This document shows positions 1 to 7,943 of a stretch of DNA of 64,000 nt, piece after piece. Every line of letters begins with the position of its first letter. The first letter of the stretch is position 1. The stretch is from Symbioplanes lichenis (GTDB lineage Bacteria; Actinomycetota; Actinomycetes; Mycobacteriales; Micromonosporaceae): contig NZ_JAUZQD010000014.1 of the NCBI RefSeq assembly GCF_030709675.1, forward strand, positions 213,276-277,275, given 5' to 3'. The position numbers and the translations under genes are program-made. The notes below the pieces were generated by a model. It ran no database searches. It had not been told where the DNA came from and saw nothing but the letters and a program-made list of their open reading frames with translations.

Positions 1-415
1 CGTTGAACAGCTGGGTGCCCGGCTCGGCGTGCTGCACGGGGCTGTAGACCATCGCCGGCGCGCAGTAGCGGACCGCGCCGGGCTCGGCCAGCTCGGCGCT
101 GAGCTCGACGCGGATCGCATCCGCCGCGCCGCTCGCCCGCAGCCGCCGGACGAGACGGACGACATCGTCGCCGGCCTCGTAGCGGTCCTCGACGGTGATC
201 CTCAGCCCGTCGCTCTCCCAGCTGCGCGTCGCCACCCACGCGTCCGGCCCGTCCGGTGTCACGTCGGCGTAGGCGAACTCGTCGACGCCCCCGCGCAGCC
301 GGGCGCACCGGATCGGCGTGGCGAGCGTCAGGCGCGGCCCGGCGCCGGTCGGGCCGAGCGACGGCACGTGCCCGCCGGCCCCTTGCTCGAAAACGATGTG
401 CACGCGAATTCCCAT
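1..415 (-). CDS. N-terminal part of a carbohydrate-related protein (cut by window edge)
   Basis: An open frame reads leftwards off the window from an ATG at 415. It gives about 138 residues beginning MGIRVHIVFEQG and ending VQHAEPGTQLFN. I do not recognise a named family in this piece. The composition is protein-like, with alternating beta-type hydrophobic stretches. It is divergent from the LacI regulator at 584, and an operator lies between them, so a sugar-induced enzyme such as a glycoside hydrolase is a fair guess from context only. The C-terminal part lies outside the window. Confidence 0.6.
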   Translation of the reverse strand, partial: MGIRVHIVFEQGAGGHVPSLGPTGAGPRLTLATPIRCARLRGGVDEFAYADVTPDGPDAWVATRSWESDGLRITVEDRYEAGDDVVRLVRRLRASGAADAIRVELSAELAEPGAVRYCAPAMVYSPVQHAEPGTQLFN

Positions 416-484
416 CCTTGGATGCACTCCTACCTCGACAGAAGCGGAGGTCGTGCTAGCTTGATGCCCGGTCGCCGAAACGCT

Positions 485-500
485 CCGAAAACGGTTTCGG
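485..500. promoter_or_regulatory. LacI-type operator palindrome
   Basis: CCGAAAACGGTTTCGG is a 16-bp near-perfect palindrome; only the pair next to the central CG mismatches. The GAAA..CG..TTTC pattern is the classic LacI/GalR-family half-site arrangement. It lies about 85 bp upstream of the LacI start at 584 and 70 bp upstream of the divergent gene at 415, so the regulator probably controls both. Confidence 0.65.
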
Positions 501-583
501 CGAAGTTAACAATCTTGCCGAGGGCCCGTCAAGGGCTACGATGCGGACGGCCCGAATCGGTGATCTTGAAGGGAGGGGCGGGG

Positions 584-1618
584 ATGACCGAGGTCGTACG
601 TGCCCCCGACCGGCACCGGGGACCGACGCTCAAGGACGTGGCCCGGCTCGCCGGAGTCTCCGTGGCCACGGCATCGAAGGCGCTCAACGGGCGCAGTGAG
701 GTCCACCCGGAGACCCGGCAGCGCGTCATCGACGTGGCGGAGCGCATCTCGTTCACCCCGAACACGCTCGCCCGCAGCCTGCTCGTCGGGCAGACCGGCA
801 CGGTCGGGCTGCTCACCAACGACCTCGAGGGCCGCTTCAGCCTGCCGATCCTCATGGGCGCCGAGGACGCGTTCGGCACCGGCAAGATGTCGGTGCTGCT
901 CTGCGACGCCCGCGGCGATGCCATCCGCGAGCAGTACCACCTGCGGGCGCTGCTCGGGCGCCGGGTCGACGGGCTCATCGTGGTGGGCAGCAGCACCGAC
1001 CCGCGCCCGTCGCTGGGCCAGGAGCTGCCGATCCCGGTCGTCTACGCGTACGCCCCGTCGGCCGACCCCCGCGACGCGTCGCTGGTGCCCGACAACGTCG
1101 CCGGCGGCCGGCAGATCGTGGACCACCTGGTGGCGACCGGCCGCAGCCGCATCGCCCACGTGTCCGGCGACAGCGCCTACGCGGCCGCCCGCGAACGCGC
1201 GCAGGGAGTGACCGAGGCGCTCGCCGGCGCGGGGCTGCCCCTGATCGGCGGGCAGACGTTCTACGGCAGCTGGACCGAGGCGTGGGGCCGCTCGGCCACC
1301 CACGCCCTGCTCGACCAGCACCCCGACATCGACGCCCTGGTGTGCGGCAGCGACCAGGTGGCCCGCGGCGCCCTGGAGGTGCTGCGCGAGCGCGGCGTCA
1401 AGGTCCCCCAGCAGATCGCCGTCACCGGCTTCGACAACTGGGAAGTCCTCTCGGCCGACTCCCGCCCGCCACTGACCACCGTCGACATGGGCCTGGAAGC
1501 CCTGGGCCGCCTCGCCGCCGAACGCCTCTTCGCGGCGATGGACGGCCGCCCCACCGCCGGCGAGGAACGCCTGCCGTGCCGCGTCGTCGTCCGCGGCTCC
1601 ACCGACGCGGGCCTCTGA
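584..1618 (+). CDS. LacI-family transcriptional regulator
   Basis: 344-residue regulator. Residues about 15-60 form the LacI helix-turn-helix (LKDVARLAGVSVATASKALN, then the hinge ERISFTPN). The rest is a periplasmic-binding-protein-like sugar-sensing domain ending in the typical AVTGFDNWE and PPLTTVD segments. The open frame extends far upstream, but the ATG at 584 follows GAAGGGAGG and fits the usual family length. It is expected to repress the divergent carbohydrate gene through the palindrome at 485-500. The effector sugar cannot be read from the sequence. Confidence 0.93.
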   Translation: MTEVVRAPDRHRGPTLKDVARLAGVSVATASKALNGRSEVHPETRQRVIDVAERISFTPNTLARSLLVGQTGTVGLLTNDLEGRFSLPILMGAEDAFGTGKMSVLLCDARGDAIREQYHLRALLGRRVDGLIVVGSSTDPRPSLGQELPIPVVYAYAPSADPRDASLVPDNVAGGRQIVDHLVATGRSRIAHVSGDSAYAAARERAQGVTEALAGAGLPLIGGQTFYGSWTEAWGRSATHALLDQHPDIDALVCGSDQVARGALEVLRERGVKVPQQIAVTGFDNWEVLSADSRPPLTTVDMGLEALGRLAAERLFAAMDGRPTAGEERLPCRVVVRGSTDAGL

Positions 1619-1693
1619 CCCCCTCGGGCCTGGCTGCCACGTCGGCGCCGCGTAGTTCTCCGGAAGCGCGCGTGGCCGCCGATCTTCGGGACC

Positions 1694-3917
1694 GTGGTGC
1701 AGCCGAGATTCGATGATCATGAGGCGGAGTACTGGGCGCGTCAGATGCGCGTCGGTGCGCTCATCGCGGCAGGCATCACCTTGCTCGGAGCCGTCCGGGT
1801 CTTTTTCGACTGGGCGGCCACGGATCAATGGTTGCTGGCGCCGCTGCTGACGGCCGTGCTGCTGCAGGCGGCGACCGTGTGGCTGCCGTGGAACCGCTAC
1901 GTCCGGCACGCCCGGACCCGGCGGCTGCTGGTGCTGTGGTGGGTCGCCGAGCTGCCGGGTGCTGTACCTGTTCGCCCGCAGCGACGTCGACGGCATGCTG
2001 CTGTACCTGCCCGGCGCGACGCTGATCCTGGTGCTGGCCACGGCGCTGTTCACCCCGGCCGTGGTGATCGGGCTGGGTGCCCTGGCCCTCGCCGGGTTCC
2101 TGGCCCTGCAGCCGTTCGAGTCGTCGTTCCAGCCGGTCGCGGTGCTGGGCATGATGCTGATCATGGCCAGCGTGGTGGCCGTCAACGCGATCATCGCGCA
2201 CAGCCGCGGGCGCCTCGACGCCCGGCGGCGGTCGGCCGAGCGGCGCGTCGAGGCCCTGCTGGAGCACTCGTCGGACCTGGTCGTGGCGCTGGCCGGGGAG
2301 GGGCGGATCCGCTACGCGAGCCCGTCGGTCTCCGCCGTCCTGGGCCGTGACCCCGGCCGGCTCACCGGCGACCTGGTCAGCACGCTGGTGCACCCCGACG
2401 ATCTGGTCCGCGTCCAGGGCTGGATCCGGGAGGTGTGGTCGGCGCCCGCCACCGAGACCGCCCGCACGGAGATGCGCCTGCGCCGGGCCGGCGGCTCGGT
2501 CCTGTTCGTCGACGCCATCGCCACCAACCGCCTGGGCGACCCCGACGTGCAGGCCGTCATCGTGAGCCTGCGTGACATCGGCACCCGCCGGGCGCTGGAG
2601 CAGCAGCTGAGCCATTAAGCCTTCACCGACTCGCTGACCGGGCTGGCCAACCGGGCCCGGTTCCGCGAGCGCCTGCGGCAGGCCGTCGCCGGCCGGTCCG
2701 GGCCACCGGTCACGCTGGTGCTGATCGACCTCGACAACTTCAAGGACGTCAACGACGACATCGGGCACAGCGGCGGCGACGAGCTGCTGACCGTCCTGGC
2801 CGATCGGCTCCGCCGGCGCGTACGCCCGCAGGACACCCTGGCCCGCCTCGGCGGTGACGAGTTCGCCCTGCTGCTCGAGGGATCGGACGTCGACACCGGC
2901 GCGCTCGTCGGGCACCTGCTCGACGACATCCGCGAGCCCGTGCGCCTGGGCAGCCGCGAGCTGCACCTGACCGCCAGCATCGGCAGCGCCCACACCGGCG
3001 GCGAGGAGTCGCTGCAGGCCGACGAGCTGTTGCGCAACGCCGACCTGGCCATGTACGCGGTCAAGCGCGCGGGCCGCAACGGCAGCGCGGTCTTCGACCC
3101 GTCCATGTACGCCACCGTGCTGTACGAGGCCCAGCAGCGCGCCGACCTGGAAGAGGCGCTGCTCGATGAGCAGTTCACCGTGCACTACCAGCCGGTGGTG
3201 GACCTGGCCACGGCCCGGCTGACCGGTGTCGAGGCGCTGGTGCGCTGGAACCACCCGCGCGAGGGTCTGCTGGGACCCGGGAACTTCATCCATCACGCCG
3301 AGATCAGTGGCCTGATCGTGCCCCTGGGGCAGTGGGTGCTGCGGCAGGCGTGCCGGCAGCTCGCCGACTGGCAGCGGAGCATCCCGGCCGCCGGGGACCT
3401 GAGGATGAACGTGAACCTCTCCGCCCGCCAGTTCCAGCACCCCGGCCTGCTCGACGACGTCACCGCGGCCATCCGCGACGCCGGCATCGCCCCGGAGTCG
3501 CTGACCCTGGAGATCACCGAGTCCATGCTGATGGACGACGTCGACGCCGCCGTCGGCATGCTGACCGCGCTGCGCGGGCTCGGCGTCCACCTGGCCATCG
3601 ACGACTTCGGGACCGGCTACTCGTCGCTGAGCTACCTGCAACGGCTCCCGGTCGACACACTCAAGATCGACCGCAGCTTCGTCGAGCACGTCGACACCAG
3701 CTCCGACAGCAGCGCCCTGGCCGGAGCGGTCGTCGACCTGGCCCGGGCGCTGGGGCTGCGTACCGTCGCCGAAGGCATCGAGACCCCCGCCCAGCGGGAC
3801 ACGCTGCGGCAGCTCGGCTGCCGGTCCGGGCAGGGCTTCCTGTTCAGCAAGCCCGTACCCGCCGACCGGCTCTCCGCCATGTTGCGTGACGAGACGCCGG
3901 CGCGCGTGCCCGCGTGA
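1694..3917 (+). pseudogene. Membrane PAS-GGDEF-EAL cyclic-di-GMP protein, frameshifted and interrupted
   Basis: Read across two lesions, this is a roughly 740-residue protein: several N-terminal membrane segments, a PAS-like sensor, a GGDEF domain (RLGGDEFALLLEG intact) and an EAL domain (VEALVRW, LEITESM, IDDFGTGYSSL, AEGIET intact). Lesion one is a frame change near 1955-1960: the frame starting at the GTG 1694 runs to ...WWVAELPG, then VLYLFARSDVDG continues in another frame, consistent with one extra base at a GGG. Lesion two is TAA at 2616-2618 between LSH and AFTDSLTGLANR, where the family usually has Gln, so CAA to TAA is likely. A GGDEF-EAL part could still be made from an internal start such as 2718. 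Sequencing error is the main alternative. Confidence 0.85.
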
Positions 3918-3924
3918 GGGCGGG

Positions 3925-5127
3925 TCAGTTGTCCGCGGCCGGGACGCGCGCGAAGCGGACCTTGTTGAGCCAGCCCGGGTAGTCGCTGAGGACGTACAGC
4001 TCGCCGTGCACGTCGGTGCCGAAGGCGGTCGGCTGGGTGGGGAAGGTGCCGATGGTGGCGGTCTCGTAGCCACCGGCGGCGGTCGGGCGTACGGCGTAGG
4101 CAAGGGTGTTGCAGTAGTCGCTCGCGATGTACGTGCCGCGGGCCTCGGGGGTCACCGATCCGCGGTAGACCACGCCGCCGGTCACCGAGCAGCCCTCGGT
4201 CATGTAGTGCTCGTACTCGAAGACCGGGTCGACGTAGCGCACGCCCGGCTTGCACTGCTCCGGATCGAAGACCGGGCTGCCCTCGCGGCAGGACCAGCCG
4301 AGGTTGGCGCCACCCTGCCACGGGCGGATGTGGTCGATCTCCTCGACGAGGCCCTGACCGACGTCGCCGATCCACAGGGAGTTGTCGGCCGGGTCGAGGG
4401 AGAAGCGCCACGGGTTGCGCAGGCCGTAGACCCAGATCTCCGGGCGGGCTCCGGGCGTACGGACGAAGGGGTTGCTCGCGGGGACGCAGTAGGGCTTGGT
4501 CCCGCAGGCGCGGCTGACGTCGATGCGCACGATCTTGCCGAGCAAAGTGCCAAGATCCTGACCCGACTTGTACGGGTCATTGGCGTAGCCGCCGTCGCCG
4601 GTCGACCAGTAGAGGTAGCCCTCGCGGCCGAACGCGACCTGCCCGCCGTTGTGGTTGCCGTAGTCGGCGTGCGGCTGGGTGAGCAGCACCTGCAGCCGGT
4701 CGGGGGCGCCGAGCGGCAGCCGGGCCAGGGTGAGCTCGCCGGCCGGCTTGCTCGTGTAGGACACGTAGAGCATGCCGGTGCGCGTGAAGTCCGGCGCCGG
4801 GGTGATGCCGAGCAGGCCGCGTTCGTTGTCCGTCGCCTCGATCCGGGCGGTCAGGTCGAGCACCGGGTCGGCGGCCAGTCCCGTGTCGGGATGGTAGGAG
4901 CGGACGGTGCCGTCCTTCTCCGCGATGAGCATCCGGCCGTCGGGCAGCCCGGTAATCGCGACCGGCCGGCGCAGGCCCGAGGCGACCTGCTCGGAGACCA
5001 CGGTCAGCTCGGTGAGCGGCACCGCGCGGCTGCCGGCCGCGTCGGCCGCCGCCGGCGATGTCGACAGCGCCGTGGAGAGAATCAGGGGGAGCAGGCCGGC
5101 GAGCGCGGTGACCGTACGACGACGCAT
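3925..5127 (-). CDS. Secreted PQQ-dependent sugar dehydrogenase family protein
   Basis: 400 residues. It starts MRRRTVTALAGLL with a Sec-type signal peptide (twin-basic start, hydrophobic core, cleavage near SPAAADA). The mature part is a six-bladed propeller of the soluble glucose/sorbosone dehydrogenase type: VASGLRRPVAITGLPDGRMLIAE, NERGLLGI, YGNHNGGQVAFGREGYLYWSTGDGG region, GLRNPWRFSLDP, LGWSCREG. The family oxidises sugars outside the membrane using PQQ. The start at 5127 follows GAGGAG and gives a proper signal peptide; the open frame extends upstream without a better start. A perfect CebR-like box lies 35-48 bp upstream. The cofactor and substrate are inferred from the family. Confidence 0.87.
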   Translation of the reverse strand: MRRRTVTALAGLLPLILSTALSTSPAAADAAGSRAVPLTELTVVSEQVASGLRRPVAITGLPDGRMLIAEKDGTVRSYHPDTGLAADPVLDLTARIEATDNERGLLGITPAPDFTRTGMLYVSYTSKPAGELTLARLPLGAPDRLQVLLTQPHADYGNHNGGQVAFGREGYLYWSTGDGGYANDPYKSGQDLGTLLGKIVRIDVSRACGTKPYCVPASNPFVRTPGARPEIWVYGLRNPWRFSLDPADNSLWIGDVGQGLVEEIDHIRPWQGGANLGWSCREGSPVFDPEQCKPGVRYVDPVFEYEHYMTEGCSVTGGVVYRGSVTPEARGTYIASDYCNTLAYAVRPTAAGGYETATIGTFPTQPTAFGTDVHGELYVLSDYPGWLNKVRFARVPAADN

Positions 5128-5161
5128 GTTCGGCTCCTCGGGCAGAGTAAGGGACGCAGGC

Positions 5162-5175
5162 TGGGAGCGCTCCCA
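5162..5175. promoter_or_regulatory. CebR-type operator TGGGAGCGCTCCCA
   Basis: A perfect 14-bp palindrome identical to the operator known for the cellobiose-responsive LacI-family repressor CebR in Streptomyces. It sits just upstream of the sugar dehydrogenase start at 5127, consistent with control by a cello-oligosaccharide repressor. The LacI protein at 584 has a different palindrome in front of it, so the cognate repressor is probably elsewhere in the genome. Confidence 0.75.
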
Positions 5176-5452
5176 CCATACATCGACGCTTGCCGATATG
5201 AAAGCCCAGCCGTTCAGTCGTGTCAGCAACGGCGGGGCGGAGTCCAAGCGTGTCCATGATTACTTTCCGTGTTCACTTTGCCACGCTGCTGACTTTTTCC
5301 GGAAGCGTTGTGCCCTCGAGGTGAGGGCCACGAGGCGACGAGCGGATCGGAACGTCAAGTGCGTGACCAGCGATCTTGACCGAGCCCTGGAGCTGCCGCG
5401 GGCGTGGTCGGCGCGGGCAATGTTCAGGCGCTCCGGGATGGCTGCCGGGTGA

Positions 5453-5992
5453 CGCTCTGTTCATTGGTTTCACGGCGCAATCTTCAGCGACTACGTGCCC
5501 ACCCTCGAACTGCACACCGGCGCCGGCAGTGACCACGCCGCCGAAGCACGACACGTCTCCGATGCGCTCCTTCACCCACAACGCACCTTTCCCAGCTTCG
5601 CCAACAAGAAGGTGCCGGGCCTGGCTGGCGCGCCCTTGCACCGCATGATGAGCGAGACGCTCAAGACCAAGAACACCGACGGCGCGATCGCTATCTGCAA
5701 GGACGTGTGGGGCGAAGAGTACCCAGCCGGTAACCAGCAATGCGACGAGTACCCCTTCAAGACCACGTACGAGGGTGCGGCGACCTCGACCGGAGCCACT
5801 GAGCAGAACCCCAATGCGGGCAAGTACCTCCAGTGGTCAGGGTCGGCGCGCCCCATCGACGGCAAGCAGAACGAGAACGGCGGCAACCATCTCGGCTTGT
5901 TCTACGGCCAGAACCGCATTCTCGACGAGAACTCAGGTACGGCCAGACACGGCCAGCCCAGCGAGCCGTTCTTCGTCGCTGTCGTTCCGTAG
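5453..5992 (+). pseudogene. 5'-truncated NucA/NucB-type DNase domain protein
   Basis: An open frame of about 180 codons begins directly after a TGA at 5450-5452 and has no ATG near its front; a GTG at 5495 would give 165 residues. It holds the NucA/NucB deoxyribonuclease core: CKDVWGEEY, then CDEYPFKTTYEGA, then GGNHLGLFYGQNRILDEN and FFVAVVP at the end. The front (HGAIFSDYVPTLEL...) resembles the middle of longer secreted actinobacterial relatives, and no signal peptide is present, so the N-terminal half seems lost. A perfect hairpin follows the stop. It may be inactive, or express an unsecreted domain from the GTG. Confidence 0.7.
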
Positions 5993-6026
5993 ACTGAGCA
6001 CCGGCGGCAGCCGCCTGGAGGCCCGC

Positions 6027-6056
6027 CCGCGCCCAGCCGTCAGCGGCTGGGCGCGG
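6027..6056 (+). terminator. Hairpin terminator after the nuclease remnant
   Basis: CCGCGCCCAGCCG, loop TCAG, CGGCTGGGCGCGG: a perfect 13-bp stem with a 4-base loop, 35 bases after the stop at 5992. There is no T run, as is common for actinomycete terminators. It ends 32 bases before the next gene, so that gene probably has little read-through from the nuclease. Confidence 0.7.
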
Positions 6057-6088
6057 CGGAGTCAGCTGCACATGGAGGGGTATGCCGC

Positions 6089-6625
6089 ATGCCAGAACCA
6101 CTCAGCCGGCACCGAACCGCCTTCACCCCGGACTTCCGTGTCATCGTCCTTCGCGACATCGACACCGACGCTGACCCCGGTGCCAGTACCGCCATCAACC
6201 AGCTCGAGGACAACATCGCGGTCAGCAGCGGTTACGGCGTCTATGTGCACGCGGTCCAGAATCACACGCCGGTCGGAGTCGATGTGGAGGTATGGGAGTC
6301 AGCACCGCCCACGGCGCCGGTCGCCTCTGGTTGGGAGCGTGCAGCAGCGCTCGAGTTCGACGCACCGAGCGGGTACTTGCTCGTCGGGGACAACATGGGC
6401 GCCGGCACTGACGGTATCGACCCGCCCGCGGGCGCGGGCCGCTACGCCGTGGAGGTCTGGTGTCAGGGGCGCGCCGACATCCAACGGGTCATCGAGCAAT
6501 GGCTGTCCACCGACCTGCACGACCCCACGACGCGGGCTCTGCTCGATGACAACAAGGAGAAGGAGCAGTATTTGCTTCGCTTGTGGTGGAATGCCGAGCT
6601 TGATGACGACGATGACGACATCTGA
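6089..6625 (+). CDS. Conserved-looking protein of unknown function with an acidic tail
   Basis: 178 residues. The ATG at 6089 is chosen because GGAGGGG lies 8 bases upstream. No signal peptide or membrane span is present. The middle has beta-rich segments (GYGVYVHAVQ, GVDVEVWES, GAGRYAVEVWCQG) and the end is a run of aspartates (ELDDDDDDI). I do not recognise the family with certainty. The order of features (short beta start, YxV strands, a PxGxY-V strand near the end) recalls ComJ/Nin, the inhibitor that accompanies NucA in Bacillus, but the similarity is only by eye. The lipoprotein gene overlaps its 3' end. Confidence 0.6.
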   Translation: MPEPLSRHRTAFTPDFRVIVLRDIDTDADPGASTAINQLEDNIAVSSGYGVYVHAVQNHTPVGVDVEVWESAPPTAPVASGWERAAALEFDAPSGYLLVGDNMGAGTDGIDPPAGAGRYAVEVWCQGRADIQRVIEQWLSTDLHDPTTRALLDDNKEKEQYLLRLWWNAELDDDDDDI

Positions 6626-7853
6626 GGGCGTGGCCCACGTTGTACCCCTTGATCGACGCATCTCATGCGGCAGGGCGACGCGACTAGGTCTGGCCTTGGT
6701 TGTCGCGCTGCTGGCCTCCTGCGCTCCGGAGCATGAGCCCGCGCCGCTCGACGAGACATCACCGTGGCCCGTGGCGCCGGCAGGAGGTCCTTTCCTGCCC
6801 TGGCCGCCTGCGGGTAACGCCGCCACCGACACAGATCTGGTCGCCCGGGCCCGGCGAACCTGGGACCAGCATCTCGACCCGGCCACTGGTGCGGCCGGCT
6901 CACATCAACAGGTCACACCGCTGCTGGTACACACCGGCAGCCCCGTCGGCCCGCTTGTCATCCTGCAAGGACTCGACCGTCGCCAGCGACCTCGGCTGGC
7001 GATCATCACCGGCACAAGCGGATCAGCATCCACGGACGGCACCCTCGTCCTGCGGGCCGATCGGCCTTCCCCCGAACCCGGCTCCACCCACCACATCAGC
7101 CTGGTCAGCTCCCGCCTCGCGGCTACACCCGGTGCCGGCAACTCCGGCCGCACGGTTCTCGCCGTCGCGGTCGGCGAACCCGGGAGCAGCAACATAGCTG
7201 TGCGAGAAACCGCGGCCGCGGCGCCTCAACCCAGCACCTTCGTCGACGGCCGGCTCACCGTCGCGCGGCTCAGTCCTCTGGCCTCGGCGTTCAGCACCCT
7301 CATCACCGGCTCGTCGGCCGGGCGAGGGTGGACGTCGTATGCCCAGGACACGATATTCGGTGAAGCGCACGCAGAACCGGTCGAACTCGTGCGGACATCC
7401 GGCGGCGATCACTTGTCATTCCGTGTCCCCGACAATGCGAGAACATCGATCAAGGTGGGTCAGCTTGTCGCTGCCCGGCAAGGAGTGGTGGGCCGCATCA
7501 GCCGTCTGAGCGGCGATGCCGCCGACGTCCAACCCGTCATCGCCGCCGGTTTCGAAAGCGCCGTGGCAGACGCCGAGGGCGCGATGCATCTCGCGAGAAC
7601 TGACGTGCATGGCCGTCTCACCGTCGATGCGGCAGATATGGCGGAAGGGCAGGAATTCTTCGCCGCGCAGACTTATGGAACAGATGTCGGCGACATCATC
7701 TACCTGTCGCTGGGGCGTGTCCTGCCGCCACAGCCGCCGGCCCGGGATGACGAAGCGCTGGGCCGATGGCAAGTGTCCATGACCCAGCTGAGCCCGGCGG
7801 CCGACGGCGATCCGGCTTCGGAACACTTCGTTCTCATCGATAATGGTGACTGA
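6603..7853 (+). CDS. Putative lipoprotein of unknown function
   Basis: 416 residues with a lipoprotein signal: basic region GRATRLGLALVVALLASC, where LLAS-C is a lipobox. The mature protein starts with a Pro-rich linker and contains no domain I can name. Segments such as GDIIYLSLGRVLPP and VGQLVAARQGVVGRISR suggest beta structure. The start is uncertain: ATG at 6603 or 6612, or GTG at 6630, all inside or just after the preceding gene, which implies translational coupling with it. Probably anchored on the outer face of the membrane. Confidence 0.65.
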   Translation: MTTMTTSEGVAHVVPLDRRISCGRATRLGLALVVALLASCAPEHEPAPLDETSPWPVAPAGGPFLPWPPAGNAATDTDLVARARRTWDQHLDPATGAAGSHQQVTPLLVHTGSPVGPLVILQGLDRRQRPRLAIITGTSGSASTDGTLVLRADRPSPEPGSTHHISLVSSRLAATPGAGNSGRTVLAVAVGEPGSSNIAVRETAAAAPQPSTFVDGRLTVARLSPLASAFSTLITGSSAGRGWTSYAQDTIFGEAHAEPVELVRTSGGDHLSFRVPDNARTSIKVGQLVAARQGVVGRISRLSGDAADVQPVIAAGFESAVADAEGAMHLARTDVHGRLTVDAADMAEGQEFFAAQTYGTDVGDIIYLSLGRVLPPQPPARDDEALGRWQVSMTQLSPAADGDPASEHFVLIDNGD

Positions 7854-7943
7854 TCACAAAGCCCTCGGGAGCCGCTGAGACGGTCTTGGGCGCGGTTACG
7901 GCCGGCTGTGGTTCACCGTGCGCAGGTGTCGGCGTCCTGTGTC

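Noticed and set aside
1776..4103. 775-residue minus-strand frame opposite the GGDEF-EAL gene
   Set aside because: Val/Gly/Gln-rich low-complexity translation typical of antisense GC-rich DNA; no domain and no start signal.
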